This document shows positions 1-6,381 of a DNA stretch of 38,166 nt, in pieces. The position numbers were made by a program, and so were the translations under genes. This stretch comes from Candidatus Woesearchaeota archaeon (GTDB lineage: Archaea > Nanobdellota > Nanobdellia > SCGC-AAA011-G17 > GW2011-AR20): positions 1 through 38,166 of the forward strand of contig JAGVZQ010000005.1 in the NCBI GenBank assembly GCA_018302465.1, written 5' to 3'. The stretch's first letter is position 1. The number at the start of each line of letters is the position of its first letter. The notes under the pieces are model-generated. The model was not told the origin of the DNA. It was given only the letters and a program-made list of their open reading frames with translations, and made no database searches.

Positions 1-66
1 CATACTTCTGCGGGAGAATTATATTATAAAATCAAATTACTCCCTTGACCACGCAAACAAGTTTGC
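1..66. repeat. 66-bp direct repeat, copy 1 (with hicA 3' remnant)
   Basis: Bases 1-66 are identical to 1206-1271. On the minus strand, 37-66 repeats the last nine codons and the stop of the hicA gene at 1242-1484, after which the similarity ends abruptly. This copy is therefore a hicA tail without the rest of the gene. Because it starts at base 1, it may be a genuine duplication or an assembly end that stopped in a repeat. Confidence 0.9.
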
Positions 67-108
67 TCTCACTTAGTTCGGGGTGTCTAACACAAATTAG
101 GTAAAATA

Positions 109-369
109 TTACTCGAGAGTGCCTAACTCCCTATAGCTGTACTTACGAGGAAGAAGCCTAATAATAGTCACTTTATCTCCCTTAAACCTATAAATTATTC
201 TATATCTGTCAATACGAATAGACCAATAAGGAGAATTTACTAATTTCTTTCCAACAGGACATCTATCCTTTAATTGCTCTATTTTTTGATGAATAGTTTT
301 AAGTGTAGAATTATCTTTAACTATTTTCAATGATTTAAAGAAATCTTCTTTTATTTCAATAGTATTCAT
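109..369 (-). CDS. RelE/ParE-family toxin
   Basis: The 86-residue product has the size and pattern of RelE/ParE-superfamily toxins, which are ribosome-dependent mRNA endonucleases or gyrase poisons. It has an N-terminal helical pair (about 1-45), then a basic beta-sheet region. There the stretch around WSIRIDRYRIIYRF (about 49-62) and the following IIRLLPRK strand match the family core, in which Arg residues contact RNA. Its start overlaps the stop of the upstream gene by four bases (ATGA), the usual antitoxin-toxin coupling. The family call is confident; whether it acts as a RelE or a ParE toxin cannot be read from the sequence. Confidence 0.8.
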   Translation of the reverse strand: MNTIEIKEDFFKSLKIVKDNSTLKTIHQKIEQLKDRCPVGKKLVNSPYWSIRIDRYRIIYRFKGDKVTIIRLLPRKYSYRELGTLE

Positions 370-563
370 CTTATAGAAGAGAAGAACTTAGGATATTTCT
401 TTTTGGCTTCTTCCTCTGTTAAACTCTTACTTTCTTCAGCTTTTTCCAATAGCTTCAATTCTTCTTTGCTTAAGCCTTCTTTATCTATTATCATATCTAA
501 TTCCTTCGCTTTCTGCTTAAGGTCTTCATATTCCATTTTAAGAATAGTAATAGTTTGAGTCAT
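366..563 (-). CDS. Antitoxin partner of the RelE-type toxin
   Basis: This 65-residue acidic, helical protein lies directly upstream of the RelE-type toxin and overlaps it by four bases. Residues 10-55 are rich in Glu and Lys and look like one long helix or a helical hairpin, with the toxin-wrapping segment probably at the C terminus. I see no clear ribbon-helix-helix or AbrB signature, so the antitoxin class is open. It is called from its position, size and composition. The pair would be autoregulated from the promoter just upstream. Confidence 0.7.
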   Translation of the reverse strand: MTQTITILKMEYEDLKQKAKELDMIIDKEGLSKEELKLLEKAEESKSLTEEEAKKKYPKFFSSIR

Positions 564-585
564 ATTATAAACATAATTCTTGGCA

Positions 586-600
586 TTTATATATATTTCG
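586..600 (-). promoter_or_regulatory. BRE/TATA promoter of the RelE-type TA operon
   Basis: Read on the minus strand, CGAAA (BRE-like, 596-600) is followed by an ATATATAAAT TATA element. Its centre is about 27 bases from the antitoxin ATG at 563, so the transcript would be close to leaderless. The HicBA promoter has the same CGAAA plus TATATAA arrangement. Confidence 0.6.
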
Positions 601-783
601 GCACTCTCTCCGTCATACTAAAAATCTTAATATCTTCACAATTTTTTGCAAAGGTTCAGAATTAATGATTTTGGTTTTTCTCTGTACTCGAAAAACTTAC
701 CTAACAGTGATTAGTTTCAATTCCCAAAACAAGCTCCCCTAGAGAGGAGAAAGTTTTTTAAGCATCCCCTCCATCCCATATTT

Positions 784-990
784 ATGATAAAGAAAAATAC
801 CAAAGTTATCTTTGAAGATGGAAAGGAAGAGCAGATGGATGGAGGGATGCCCCTAACTAAAGGCGAAACAATCCATATGCATAAAGGAAATAAAATTGTT
901 GACTATGAAGTCAAAGATAAAATTATTGATTGTTTCTTAGATGAAAAAGACCAAGTTGTAAATATAACTTATGTTCTCAAAAAGAAATAA
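784..990 (+). CDS. Small hypothetical protein
   Basis: The 68-residue product is not recognised. It is lysine- and acid-rich with alternating hydrophobic residues that suggest several beta strands (around 5-12, 35-50 and 55-66), perhaps a small beta-barrel. There are no Cys pairs or membrane segments. A TATA-like TTTTTTAA at about 753-760 sits roughly 26 bases before the ATG, which fits a leaderless transcript and is the main reason to accept the gene. The first codons overlap one arm of an inverted repeat (762-776 against 837-850). It is flanked by two toxin-antitoxin pairs and could belong to the same accessory stretch. Confidence 0.55.
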   Translation: MIKKNTKVIFEDGKEEQMDGGMPLTKGETIHMHKGNKIVDYEVKDKIIDCFLDEKDQVVNITYVLKKK

Positions 991-1205
991 AAAACTTTCT
1001 CTAATACGATTAACTGGCTTGCCCACCACCAAGCCCCCGACCACCCGTGCTTGTTTTGTAAACTCTTCACTCACAATATTCTTTGTTCGTTCGTCGTTTC
1101 AGGAGTGTTCCTTCCAGCCAGAATTATTTCCAAGAATTCGGGTCAGTCACCTCGAAACGAGAAACTAACATAATTATACACAATATCCCTTCGCTGATGC
1201 TCAGG

Positions 1206-1271
1206 CATACTTCTGCGGGAGAATTATATTATAAAATCAAATTACTCCCTTGACCACGCAAACAAGTTTGC
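1206..1271. repeat. 66-bp direct repeat, copy 2
   Basis: This is identical to bases 1-66. It covers the last codons and the stop of hicA plus 36 bases downstream. Within it, GGGAGAATT (1217-1225) can pair with AATTACTCCC (1237-1246) with one bulged base, a hairpin spanning the hicA stop codon that may serve as a 3' end structure. Confidence 0.9.
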
Positions 1272-1484
1272 AAACTCTTCTCGAGTCATTTGAAGGTCGT
1301 GCTTAATAATCTTATTTAGAAGCCCTCTATCAATTTTTTCTCCAGGATGATTCGGAATAACAGTGGTTCTCCCATCAGAATGGTCAAAGAACATATGACT
1401 GCCTTTTTGTCTTATAAACTTAAACCCAATTTTTTCAAGAATTTTAGAAACTTCTCTTGCAGTCATTAGAGGCAGTTTTGCCAT
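1242..1484 (-). CDS. hicA: HicA-family toxin (mRNA interferase)
   Basis: HicA toxins are double-stranded-RNA-binding-fold ribonucleases that cleave mRNA. The 80-residue product carries the family core: a first helix ending in IGF, then RQKGSHMFF with the catalytic His at residue 30 in the Gly-Ser-His motif. PNHPGEKIDRGLLNKII follows, as in typical HicA proteins. It lies one base downstream of a HicB-type gene. Here the antitoxin precedes the toxin, a common variant of the locus. The C-terminal nine codons are duplicated at the start of the window. The family call is secure; activity is inferred. Confidence 0.92.
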   Translation of the reverse strand: MAKLPLMTAREVSKILEKIGFKFIRQKGSHMFFDHSDGRTTVIPNHPGEKIDRGLLNKIIKHDLQMTREEFANLFAWSRE

Positions 1485-1485
1485 A

Positions 1486-1695
1486 TTATACCTCTATTTG
1501 TTGTAACCCGACAAATTTTACCATTGGCTGTTTTAATTTTTTAACATCTATATATAGTTCAATTGCCTCTCTTGTTCTTTTAACTAATTCATCGTAAGTC
1601 TTAGCCTGAGTATGACATCCTGGAAGCTCCACTACATCAGAAATAAGATACCCATCTTCCCCTTGTTCCACAATAATATTATACTTGTTCACCAT
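1486..1695 (-). CDS. hicB: HicB-family antitoxin
   Basis: The 69-residue product has the short HicB RNase-H-like fold: YNIIVEQGEDGYLISDVVELPGC (about 5-27) followed by a Thr-Arg-Glu-Ala-Ile-Glu-Leu-Tyr helix (about 40-48). It lacks the C-terminal DNA-binding domain of longer HicB proteins. Repression would therefore need another surface or partner. It sits just upstream of hicA, separated by one base. Its promoter has a TATA element about 26 bases before the ATG. Family membership is well supported by the LPGC-x-T/S-x-A motif. Confidence 0.9.
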   Translation of the reverse strand: MVNKYNIIVEQGEDGYLISDVVELPGCHTQAKTYDELVKRTREAIELYIDVKKLKQPMVKFVGLQQIEV

Positions 1696-1718
1696 ATACT
1701 TATAGGGATTATTAGCAC

Positions 1719-1732
1719 TTATATAACTTTCG
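1719..1732 (-). promoter_or_regulatory. BRE/TATA promoter of hicBA
   Basis: On the minus strand CGAAAG (BRE-like) is followed directly by TTATATAAG. The centre is about 27 bases from the hicB ATG at 1695, so transcription would start at or next to the start codon. The arrangement matches that of the RelE-type TA operon. Confidence 0.6.
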
Positions 1733-1818
1733 GCGGATTTGTAAACTCAAAACTCTCATTACATTCAAGTTTTGCCTCGACTTCGTCTCGGTCACTTAAC
1801 AGTGATTATGTCCAATAA

Positions 1819-2076
1819 TCAAGCGGGTTGATCAGTACCAAGAATTTTATCAATCTTTTGGATTAAAGCGTCTTCTGGACCTTTATATCTGTCAACTTCT
1901 CTACCTACTTTATCCCCTTGTTCACCAGAAAGATTATCATAAGTTCTAACATGGTCTAATCTAAGGGTTTCTCTTTCCTCCAATGTTAAAACACGGTCAA
2001 TAACCCACATATATACACTGTTTGAAGCTGTTACAGATCCGTTTCTATACAATATCCCAAAAAACTTATATTCCAT
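1819..2076 (-). CDS. Small hypothetical protein
   Basis: The 85-residue product is not recognised. The first 30 residues read as short beta strands (KFFGILYRNGSV), the middle is rich in Arg, Asp and Glu, and the C terminus (about 65-80) is a probable helix. No metal-binding or membrane features are seen. The ATG start at 2076 is preceded on the minus strand by an AT-rich stretch with TATA-like elements. The codon use looks coding and the reading frame is clean. It may be part of the accessory region at the left end of the window. Confidence 0.5.
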   Translation of the reverse strand: MEYKFFGILYRNGSVTASNSVYMWVIDRVLTLEERETLRLDHVRTYDNLSGEQGDKVGREVDRYKGPEDALIQKIDKILGTDQPA

Positions 2077-2192
2077 AGTAGTTACTATTATAAATTAACT
2101 ATTTAAATCTTTTGATTATTTACTACTATTAAGTCAATACTTAACTAAATCTGAGCCCCAAACTCTAAAATATAATAGAGGATTCCTAAACT

Positions 2193-2912
2193 TCATTCCT
2201 TATTCAGCTTAATATAAATATCGCCAAAATGCTCTACCTGGTTTAACTCCACCTTGCCATCATTATCCAAGTGCAGTAAAGGCAATATTGTTAATATCTT
2301 ATCTTCCTTTCTATCACTTTTAACCAGCATGCTGAATGTTAACTCTCCCTTTTCATTAGTCTCAAAATGCCCCACTACTCTGGAATAAACATCTTTTATT
2401 AAAGCAGTAATATCAATTTCCTTAACAGGAATTTCCATATCAATGCTTAATGAATATTCCTTCTTGCTTACTTTTCTCTGGTTAACTTCTAAAGCTTTCT
2501 GCAAAGCCCCCATTAAATCAGATAAAGTAACTCTCCTTTTTCTTGCCTGTGGAGTTTTTATTGTTAATTTTACTTTTTCTCTCTGAGGAGCAGGAGCATC
2601 CAAATAAGCTTCCATCTCCATAGGATCTAATTCCTCAGGTGGATACATTAAATTATCAAAATGAGCAATATCCTCATCCATAAACTTATCAGATTTAATC
2701 CTTAACAGCAAAGCACTTGCTAAAATCATTTTTCCAGAAACAAAGAAATTAAATTTCTGCATCTCTTTTATAGAATCTAAATATTTTCTAGCCAGTAAAG
2801 AAACATCAATATCCCATGGATCCATTTCCTCGCTTTTTATTAAATCCATTAAAAGACTCTGCCATGTAATTTCATCCTTATTAACAATTAAATTATATAA
2901 ATCATCCAGCAT
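2193..2912 (-). CDS. scpA: Segregation and condensation protein A (kleisin)
   Basis: ScpA is the kleisin that bridges the heads of the SMC dimer in chromosome condensation and segregation. The 239-residue product shows the family N terminus with EEMDPWDIDVSLLARKYL (about 29-46), followed by helices that contain LASALLLRIKS (about 64-74). It has a central charged linker (about 95-125) and a C-terminal winged-helix-like part that ends in the VEHFGDIYIKL region. The length is normal for archaeal ScpA. No smc or scpB gene is adjacent in this window. A probable 42-codon gene lies directly upstream on the same strand. The start at 2912 gives the expected N terminus. Confidence 0.93.
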   Translation of the reverse strand: MLDDLYNLIVNKDEITWQSLLMDLIKSEEMDPWDIDVSLLARKYLDSIKEMQKFNFFVSGKMILASALLLRIKSDKFMDEDIAHFDNLMYPPEELDPMEMEAYLDAPAPQREKVKLTIKTPQARKRRVTLSDLMGALQKALEVNQRKVSKKEYSLSIDMEIPVKEIDITALIKDVYSRVVGHFETNEKGELTFSMLVKSDRKEDKILTILPLLHLDNDGKVELNQVEHFGDIYIKLNKE

Positions 2913-2954
2913 ATTATTTTTAGTTTTATAGTATATTTAAATTTTCCTTTTATT

Positions 2955-3083
2955 TTAATTATTCGCCTCTAAAAATTTTTTCCATTCTTTATCATCCTTT
3001 TCATTATCCCACATTTTTTTCATTGATTTCCCAACCAAAATCATCCATCCTATTTTTTCCTTTTTACCGTTTAATCTGTTCAT
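2955..3083 (-). CDS. Short hypothetical protein upstream of scpA
   Basis: A 42-codon open frame encodes a basic N-terminal segment (MNRLNGKKEKIGW) followed by KKMWDNEKDDKEWKKFLE. It is accepted for three reasons. A TATA-like element (TATATAAATT, about 3103-3113 on the minus strand) lies about 25 bases before the ATG. The product is rich in Trp and charged residues in a plausible helix. The gene fills the only space between this divergent promoter region and scpA. I do not recognise the family. It could be cotranscribed with scpA. Confidence 0.55.
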   Translation of the reverse strand: MNRLNGKKEKIGWMILVGKSMKKMWDNEKDDKEWKKFLEANN

Positions 3084-3102
3084 AAATAAACTCTAATTTT
3101 AA

Positions 3103-3136
3103 AATTTATATAGCTTTCTACAAAACTTTAAATAAT
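3103..3136. promoter_or_regulatory. Divergent promoter pair
   Basis: A TATA-like TATATAAATT on the minus strand (about 3103-3113) points at the 42-codon gene and scpA. A CTTTAAATAAT on the plus strand (3126-3136) points at the gene that starts at 3156. Both lie about 25 bases from the start codons, so both transcripts would be nearly leaderless. Confidence 0.55.
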
Positions 3137-3155
3137 AAAACAACAATGGAAAATT

Positions 3156-3638
3156 ATGCTTTATGATGAGTATAGAGTAGATTTTAATGGAAAAAGAGCG
3201 ATTTTTAATTCTAGAGCAAGAGAAATAGTAGTAATAGATTTAAGTACAGAATTGGTAATAGAACCAATACCAGAAGAGCAAGCTGGTCTGCTTTATTGTA
3301 TCTTAAAAAGAGAAAAGGAAGAGCTTGAAGGAAGAGTAAATAAAGAAGTAAGAACGATGGAAGGAGCAGTATCTTGTGTTTTTATTCCATGGGAAGGTGA
3401 CATTGAACTAGGGAAGTTAGAATACAGGATAATTAACCTATGGCGTAGATATAGTCTAAAAGATATAGATATAAAAGTACCAAGAAAACTTCCAAGAAGA
3501 GAAGTAGTAGAATTAACACCAATTCCCGAAGGCACTAATTATCTGTCAGATGGGAAGTTTAGTCAACTGATAAGTGATTGGGTAAAAGGAAGATTAGCTC
3601 ATACAGTAATTCCTTATGAGACCGAAGAAAGGTTATAG
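3156..3638 (+). CDS. Hypothetical protein, tandem paralog 1 (possible winged helix)
   Basis: The 160-residue product is not a recognised family, but it is a diverged paralog of the next gene. Both start with Y-x-EYR followed by short strands. Both have a mid-protein helix pair and a region KVPRKLPRREVVELTPIPEG (about 107-126) that aligns with DPRIRKVRRITIRPPIGATV of the neighbour. The order is strands, a helix, a charged insert, a recognition-like helix (IINLWRRYSLKDI), then a C-terminal hairpin. This resembles the OmpR-type winged helix (a Trans_reg_C-like layout), but no receiver domain is present. Fold and function are inference. It has its own TATA element. Confidence 0.7.
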   Translation: MLYDEYRVDFNGKRAIFNSRAREIVVIDLSTELVIEPIPEEQAGLLYCILKREKEELEGRVNKEVRTMEGAVSCVFIPWEGDIELGKLEYRIINLWRRYSLKDIDIKVPRKLPRREVVELTPIPEGTNYLSDGKFSQLISDWVKGRLAHTVIPYETEERL

Positions 3639-3668
3639 ATTTAAGAGTTTTTAGTTTAATATAATCCT

Positions 3669-4133
3669 ATGAATTATTTGGAGTATAGAATAGAATACGG
3701 AGACAGGGAAATCTTCTTTGAGACTGTTGATAGATGCATCACAGTTAGAGATAAAAAAACAAAGGAAAATGTATCATTAACTCAGAGAGAAGAACTAAAT
3801 GTCTTGCTTCATCTATACATACTCGAGGCTTACGAGAGAGAAGGAAATGATTCAAAACCGGAAGAAATATTTATAGTTGATGAAGAGGAAGACCAAAACG
3901 AAACAGTTGAGGATCTTATACATGCAATAGAAAGAACCAAAAGAGTTTATGGGTTAGAAAATATAAACATTTTAGACCCAAGAATAAGAAAAGTAAGAAG
4001 AATCACAATCAGACCCCCAATAGGAGCAACAGTGTTTCCAGAAGGATGGCAGAATTATCCAGATGATGAGAAAATGCAGTTATATTTAGATTTCATAGGT
4101 GGAAAATTAGATTATTTACATGTAGAAATATAA
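3669..4133 (+). CDS. Hypothetical protein, tandem paralog 2 (possible winged helix)
   Basis: The 154-residue product follows its paralog by 30 bases on the same strand and is probably cotranscribed with it. Residues 20-60 (ITVRDKKTKENVSLTQREELNVLLHLYI) resemble the start of an OmpR-like winged helix, where L-T-x-x-E precedes the first helix. VEDLIHAIERTKRVYGLENI (about 80-99) would be the recognition helix, and VRRITIRPPIGATVF (about 111-125) the wing. The acidic stretch IFIVDEEEDQNE (about 66-77) sits where the transactivation loop would be. No sensor domain is attached. The fold is inferred by eye only. Confidence 0.7.
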   Translation: MNYLEYRIEYGDREIFFETVDRCITVRDKKTKENVSLTQREELNVLLHLYILEAYEREGNDSKPEEIFIVDEEEDQNETVEDLIHAIERTKRVYGLENINILDPRIRKVRRITIRPPIGATVFPEGWQNYPDDEKMQLYLDFIGGKLDYLHVEI

Positions 4134-4137
4134 GAAA

Positions 4138-4563
4138 TTAGGAAGATTCAACAACTTTTATTTTAAATGTTAAATCTTTCCCGGCCAAAGGATGATTCAA
4201 ATCTAAAGTTATTTCTTTATTTAAAACTTCTATAATTCTTGCAGGAATTCTCTGTCCATTTGGCAGTCCAATAACTAAAACCATTCCTTCTTTTATTTCC
4301 TGTTTTTGAGGTAATTGTTCTCTTGGAACTTTCTTTATCAGTTGAGGATTTGACTCACCATAAGCGTCTTTTGCTTTTATCTTAACTTTCTTTTCCTCTC
4401 CTTTTTTCATTCCTCTCACAGCATTATCAAACCCTTTTATTACATTTCCTTCTCCAACTATAAACTCTAAAGGCTGCCCATGTTTCTTGGAGCTGTCAAA
4501 TATAGTTCCATCATCTAACATTCCTTCATATTCAACTTTTACTTTATCTCCATTTTTTATCAT
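4138..4563 (-). CDS. FKBP-type peptidyl-prolyl isomerase (short archaeal/SlyD-like)
   Basis: This enzyme catalyses cis-trans isomerisation of peptidyl-prolyl bonds and usually also acts as a chaperone. The 141-residue product has the archaeal FKBP layout. The first half of the FKBP barrel is at about 1-65 (GDKVKVEYEGMLDDGTIFDSS, then VIKGFDNAVRGMKKGE). A flap or chaperone insert follows at about 66-120. The closing strands hold the conserved DLNHPLAGKDLTFKIKV (121-137). There is no C-terminal His tail like that of bacterial SlyD and no signal peptide, so the protein should be cytosolic. It converges on the paralog pair, leaving four bases between the stops. Confidence 0.93.
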   Translation of the reverse strand: MIKNGDKVKVEYEGMLDDGTIFDSSKKHGQPLEFIVGEGNVIKGFDNAVRGMKKGEEKKVKIKAKDAYGESNPQLIKKVPREQLPQKQEIKEGMVLVIGLPNGQRIPARIIEVLNKEITLDLNHPLAGKDLTFKIKVVESS

Positions 4564-4638
4564 ATTTTCTCCATTAAATTAATATATTTAAGAGTTTGGA
4601 TTTAAAAAAATTAATTAAAAATATAAAAAAAGACAACT

Positions 4639-5202
4639 TTATCTCTCAATAAATATCTTATATCTATCCTCCCCTTTCAACTCAGAAATTATTCTCTTAA
4701 CTATAGCTTTCTCAGGATCAGACATTAATTTAACTCTTTTCTTAATGTCTTCAAAACTATCAAATTCTTTTTCCTGCCTTTTTTCTAAAATGTCCCACAT
4801 ATGCTTCTTCCCAACCCCAGGAATTAATTCAATCTGGTGCATTCTTGTGCTTATAGGCCCTGCTTTATTAAAAAAGTCAACAAATTTCTTTTCATCTTTC
4901 TTGACCATTTCCTTAATCACTTCAGCAGCTTCAGCTTTAGCAGTCTCAGTTAATTTATCATAAGCAACTTTGCCATAAATATGATGAATTTGATCTCTTT
5001 TCCCTTCTCCAATATAAACCTCATCTAAAGGTTGCAGAAATACTCCTTTCTTAGGCACTAATTCCAAAAGTACAAAATGTTTTTTCCCTATAGCTTGCGC
5101 TATTGGTGTCTTCAGATGTCCTGGTCTTGAATCGAACGCATGGCCATGCTGAAGAAAATCCAAAATAATTGCATTCTCTTCCTTTATTACATTCCTTAAC
5201 AT
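4639..5202 (-). CDS. DUF655 helix-hairpin-helix protein
   Basis: The 187-residue product matches archaeal DUF655 proteins, which are putative nucleic-acid-binding proteins usually encoded next to eL21 and RNA polymerase subunit F, as here. The N terminus (about 8-70) contains AIILDFLQHGHAFDSRPGH and a short beta-rich OB-like part. A helix-hairpin-helix element is at about 123-140 (IELIPGVGKKHMWDILEKR). No catalytic residues are evident. It is the last gene of a unit with eL21 and rpoF. The start at 5202 leaves 30 bases after rpoF. The function in transcription or RNA metabolism is inferred from context only. Confidence 0.9.
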   Translation of the reverse strand: MLRNVIKEENAIILDFLQHGHAFDSRPGHLKTPIAQAIGKKHFVLLELVPKKGVFLQPLDEVYIGEGKRDQIHHIYGKVAYDKLTETAKAEAAEVIKEMVKKDEKKFVDFFNKAGPISTRMHQIELIPGVGKKHMWDILEKRQEKEFDSFEDIKKRVKLMSDPEKAIVKRIISELKGEDRYKIFIER

Positions 5203-5232
5203 TTTCTCGTTTTTGGCAATAGTATTTTAGTC

Positions 5233-5562
5233 TCATTTAATCACTGAAATTATTTTGTCTAAGTCTTCTTGTTTTAGCGTCAAATTTTCCCCACTAAATA
5301 TCATTTTTAGTGAGTCCATATCTTTTGGCATTATATCTAAGATTTTTTTAACATGCCTGTCTCTCAATCTTGGAATATCTAATCCCTCTAGCTTCTTAGT
5401 AAGCTCCGTTCCTTTTTTAGCATCAACAAATCTCTTCAGATATTCATCTGTTTTATTAGCTCTTGCATCAAGTTCTTTATCTCTCTTCTTGATCTGCTCT
5501 AATTTCTCATTCATTTCTATTAATGAAAGGGGTTTTTCCTCAATTAAATCTATATTTCCCAT
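5233..5562 (-). CDS. rpoF: DNA-directed RNA polymerase subunit F (Rpb4-like)
   Basis: Archaeal RpoF pairs with RpoE to form the stalk of RNA polymerase, which assists initiation and RNA binding. The 109-residue product begins with the LIEEKPLSLIEMNEKLEQIKKRDKELD segment typical of archaeal Rpb4. The family HRDC-like helical part follows (about 60-109), with LEGLDIPRLRDRHVKKILDIMP and a final LDKIISVIK helix. It lies one base downstream of the eL21 gene. The order eL21, rpoF, DUF655 is widespread in archaea and supports the call. Confidence 0.92.
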   Translation of the reverse strand: MGNIDLIEEKPLSLIEMNEKLEQIKKRDKELDARANKTDEYLKRFVDAKKGTELTKKLEGLDIPRLRDRHVKKILDIMPKDMDSLKMIFSGENLTLKQEDLDKIISVIK

Positions 5563-5563
5563 T

Positions 5564-5854
5564 TTATCCGTATTTCAAATGCACAGGATGCACAACTAAT
5601 TCTTTAGTTTTTCTTCCATCCTTTATTGTAACTTGATAACAATTCCCCTTTTTGCCTTTGACTATGCCTGCTAAACCATGAAATCTTGGAAAGTACATGC
5701 CTTTCTGAACCGCAGGCTCAGCGCTTAATACAACTCTGTCATTCTCCTTGAATTCCTGAAAATACCTGGTTAAACTAATCTTTCCCCTTCTTCTGATATT
5801 CTTTTTCAGCTTATCCCTGGTCTTTCTTCTAAATCCACCTATTCTTTGTGTCAT
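5564..5854 (-). CDS. rpl21e: Large-subunit ribosomal protein eL21
   Basis: The 96-residue product is an archaeal/eukaryotic-type L21e. It has a very basic N terminus (GGFRRKTRDKLKKNIRRRGKIS) with the SLTRYFQEF motif, followed by an SH3-like barrel (about 38-96). The barrel includes DRVVLSAEPAVQKGMYFPRFHGLAGIVKGKKG, where the segment FPRFHG is close to the family consensus. It leads the unit with rpoF and the DUF655 gene. A TATA-like AT-rich element is present just before the ATG at 5854. Confidence 0.97.
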   Translation of the reverse strand: MTQRIGGFRRKTRDKLKKNIRRRGKISLTRYFQEFKENDRVVLSAEPAVQKGMYFPRFHGLAGIVKGKKGNCYQVTIKDGRKTKELVVHPVHLKYG

Positions 5855-5889
5855 AGTTTTATATCCTAAAAATTAACTTATAAAGGTTT

Positions 5890-6207
5890 CTAAATCTCCC
5901 CAAGTATCTTATCCATTGCCCTGCTCATAGCAAAAAACAGGTTAAAATCAGTTACCTCTGCATTATAAGCCTGCCCGTTTGCTGCAAGCTTTGCCTGAAT
6001 CTCAAACTCAGAGTTATGCACTGTTTTAAGATGGACTGAAACTTTCTCAAAATTCTGCACTCTATCTTCCATCTTTTTAACATAATTACCTATTATTTTC
6101 TTCACAACAACCATCTTTCCAGGCTCTACACTATTAAAACCAGAAAGAGTGATTTTCCCCCCAAGCTCAATATTTCCTGTGCTTTGCTCATTCATTCCTT
6201 CAGCCAT
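5890..6207 (-). CDS. Conserved-looking small protein with an HPF/RaiA-like pattern
   Basis: The 105-residue product is not assigned by a clear motif. From residue 18 its pattern is strand, long helix (VVVKKIIGNYVKKMEDRV), two strands with alternating residues (FEKVSVHLKTVHN, FEIQAKLAANGQAYNAEVTD), then a helix (LFFAMSRAMDKILGEI). This is the beta-alpha-beta-beta-beta-alpha order of HPF/RaiA ribosome-hibernation factors, down to the AE-x-T-D-x-x-x-A-x-x-x-A-x-D-K-(I/L) ending. The gene precedes the eL21 unit. An SD-like AAGGGGGT precedes the ATG. An alternative start four codons in is possible. The ribosome role is inference. Confidence 0.65.
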   Translation of the reverse strand: MAEGMNEQSTGNIELGGKITLSGFNSVEPGKMVVVKKIIGNYVKKMEDRVQNFEKVSVHLKTVHNSEFEIQAKLAANGQAYNAEVTDFNLFFAMSRAMDKILGEI

Positions 6208-6329
6208 TTCTATACCCCCTTACTAAATAATCAAAGAACAAGCTTAAATAAAAAGTTTTCTATTATTGCGTTGTAAAGTTAAAAGTAAATCGTTTTTCAA
6301 GGCATCACAACTAAAAGAAAAACAGAAAG

Positions 6330-6381
6330 ATTTATAAACACTTGTTATATAATTATATCAAATGTTACAAAATTATAACAA
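6330..6381 (+). promoter_or_regulatory. Promoter and possible operator of the MNT/HEPN unit
   Basis: A TATA element, TTTATAAAC (6331-6339), lies about 26 bases before the ATG at 6362. Exact 8-base inverted arms, TTGTTATA (6342-6349) and TATAACAA (6374-6381), flank the start region and could be an operator for the HTH domain of the first gene. The arms are AT-rich, so the match may be chance. Confidence 0.45.

Noticed and set aside
700-715. TAGTTTCAATT, resembling one half of the island palindrome
   Set aside because: Only a half-site is present, it is far from metal genes and it lacks a correctly placed TATA element.
1050-1080. Possible second decayed hicA tail (TTTGTAAACTCTTCACTC)
   Set aside because: Similarity to the hicA end is short and interrupted, and no reading frame supports it.
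971-1168. 65-codon open frame on the plus strand after the 784 gene
   Set aside because: It overlaps the end of the 784 gene in another frame, has no ribosome-binding site, and its composition is unlike that of neighbouring proteins.
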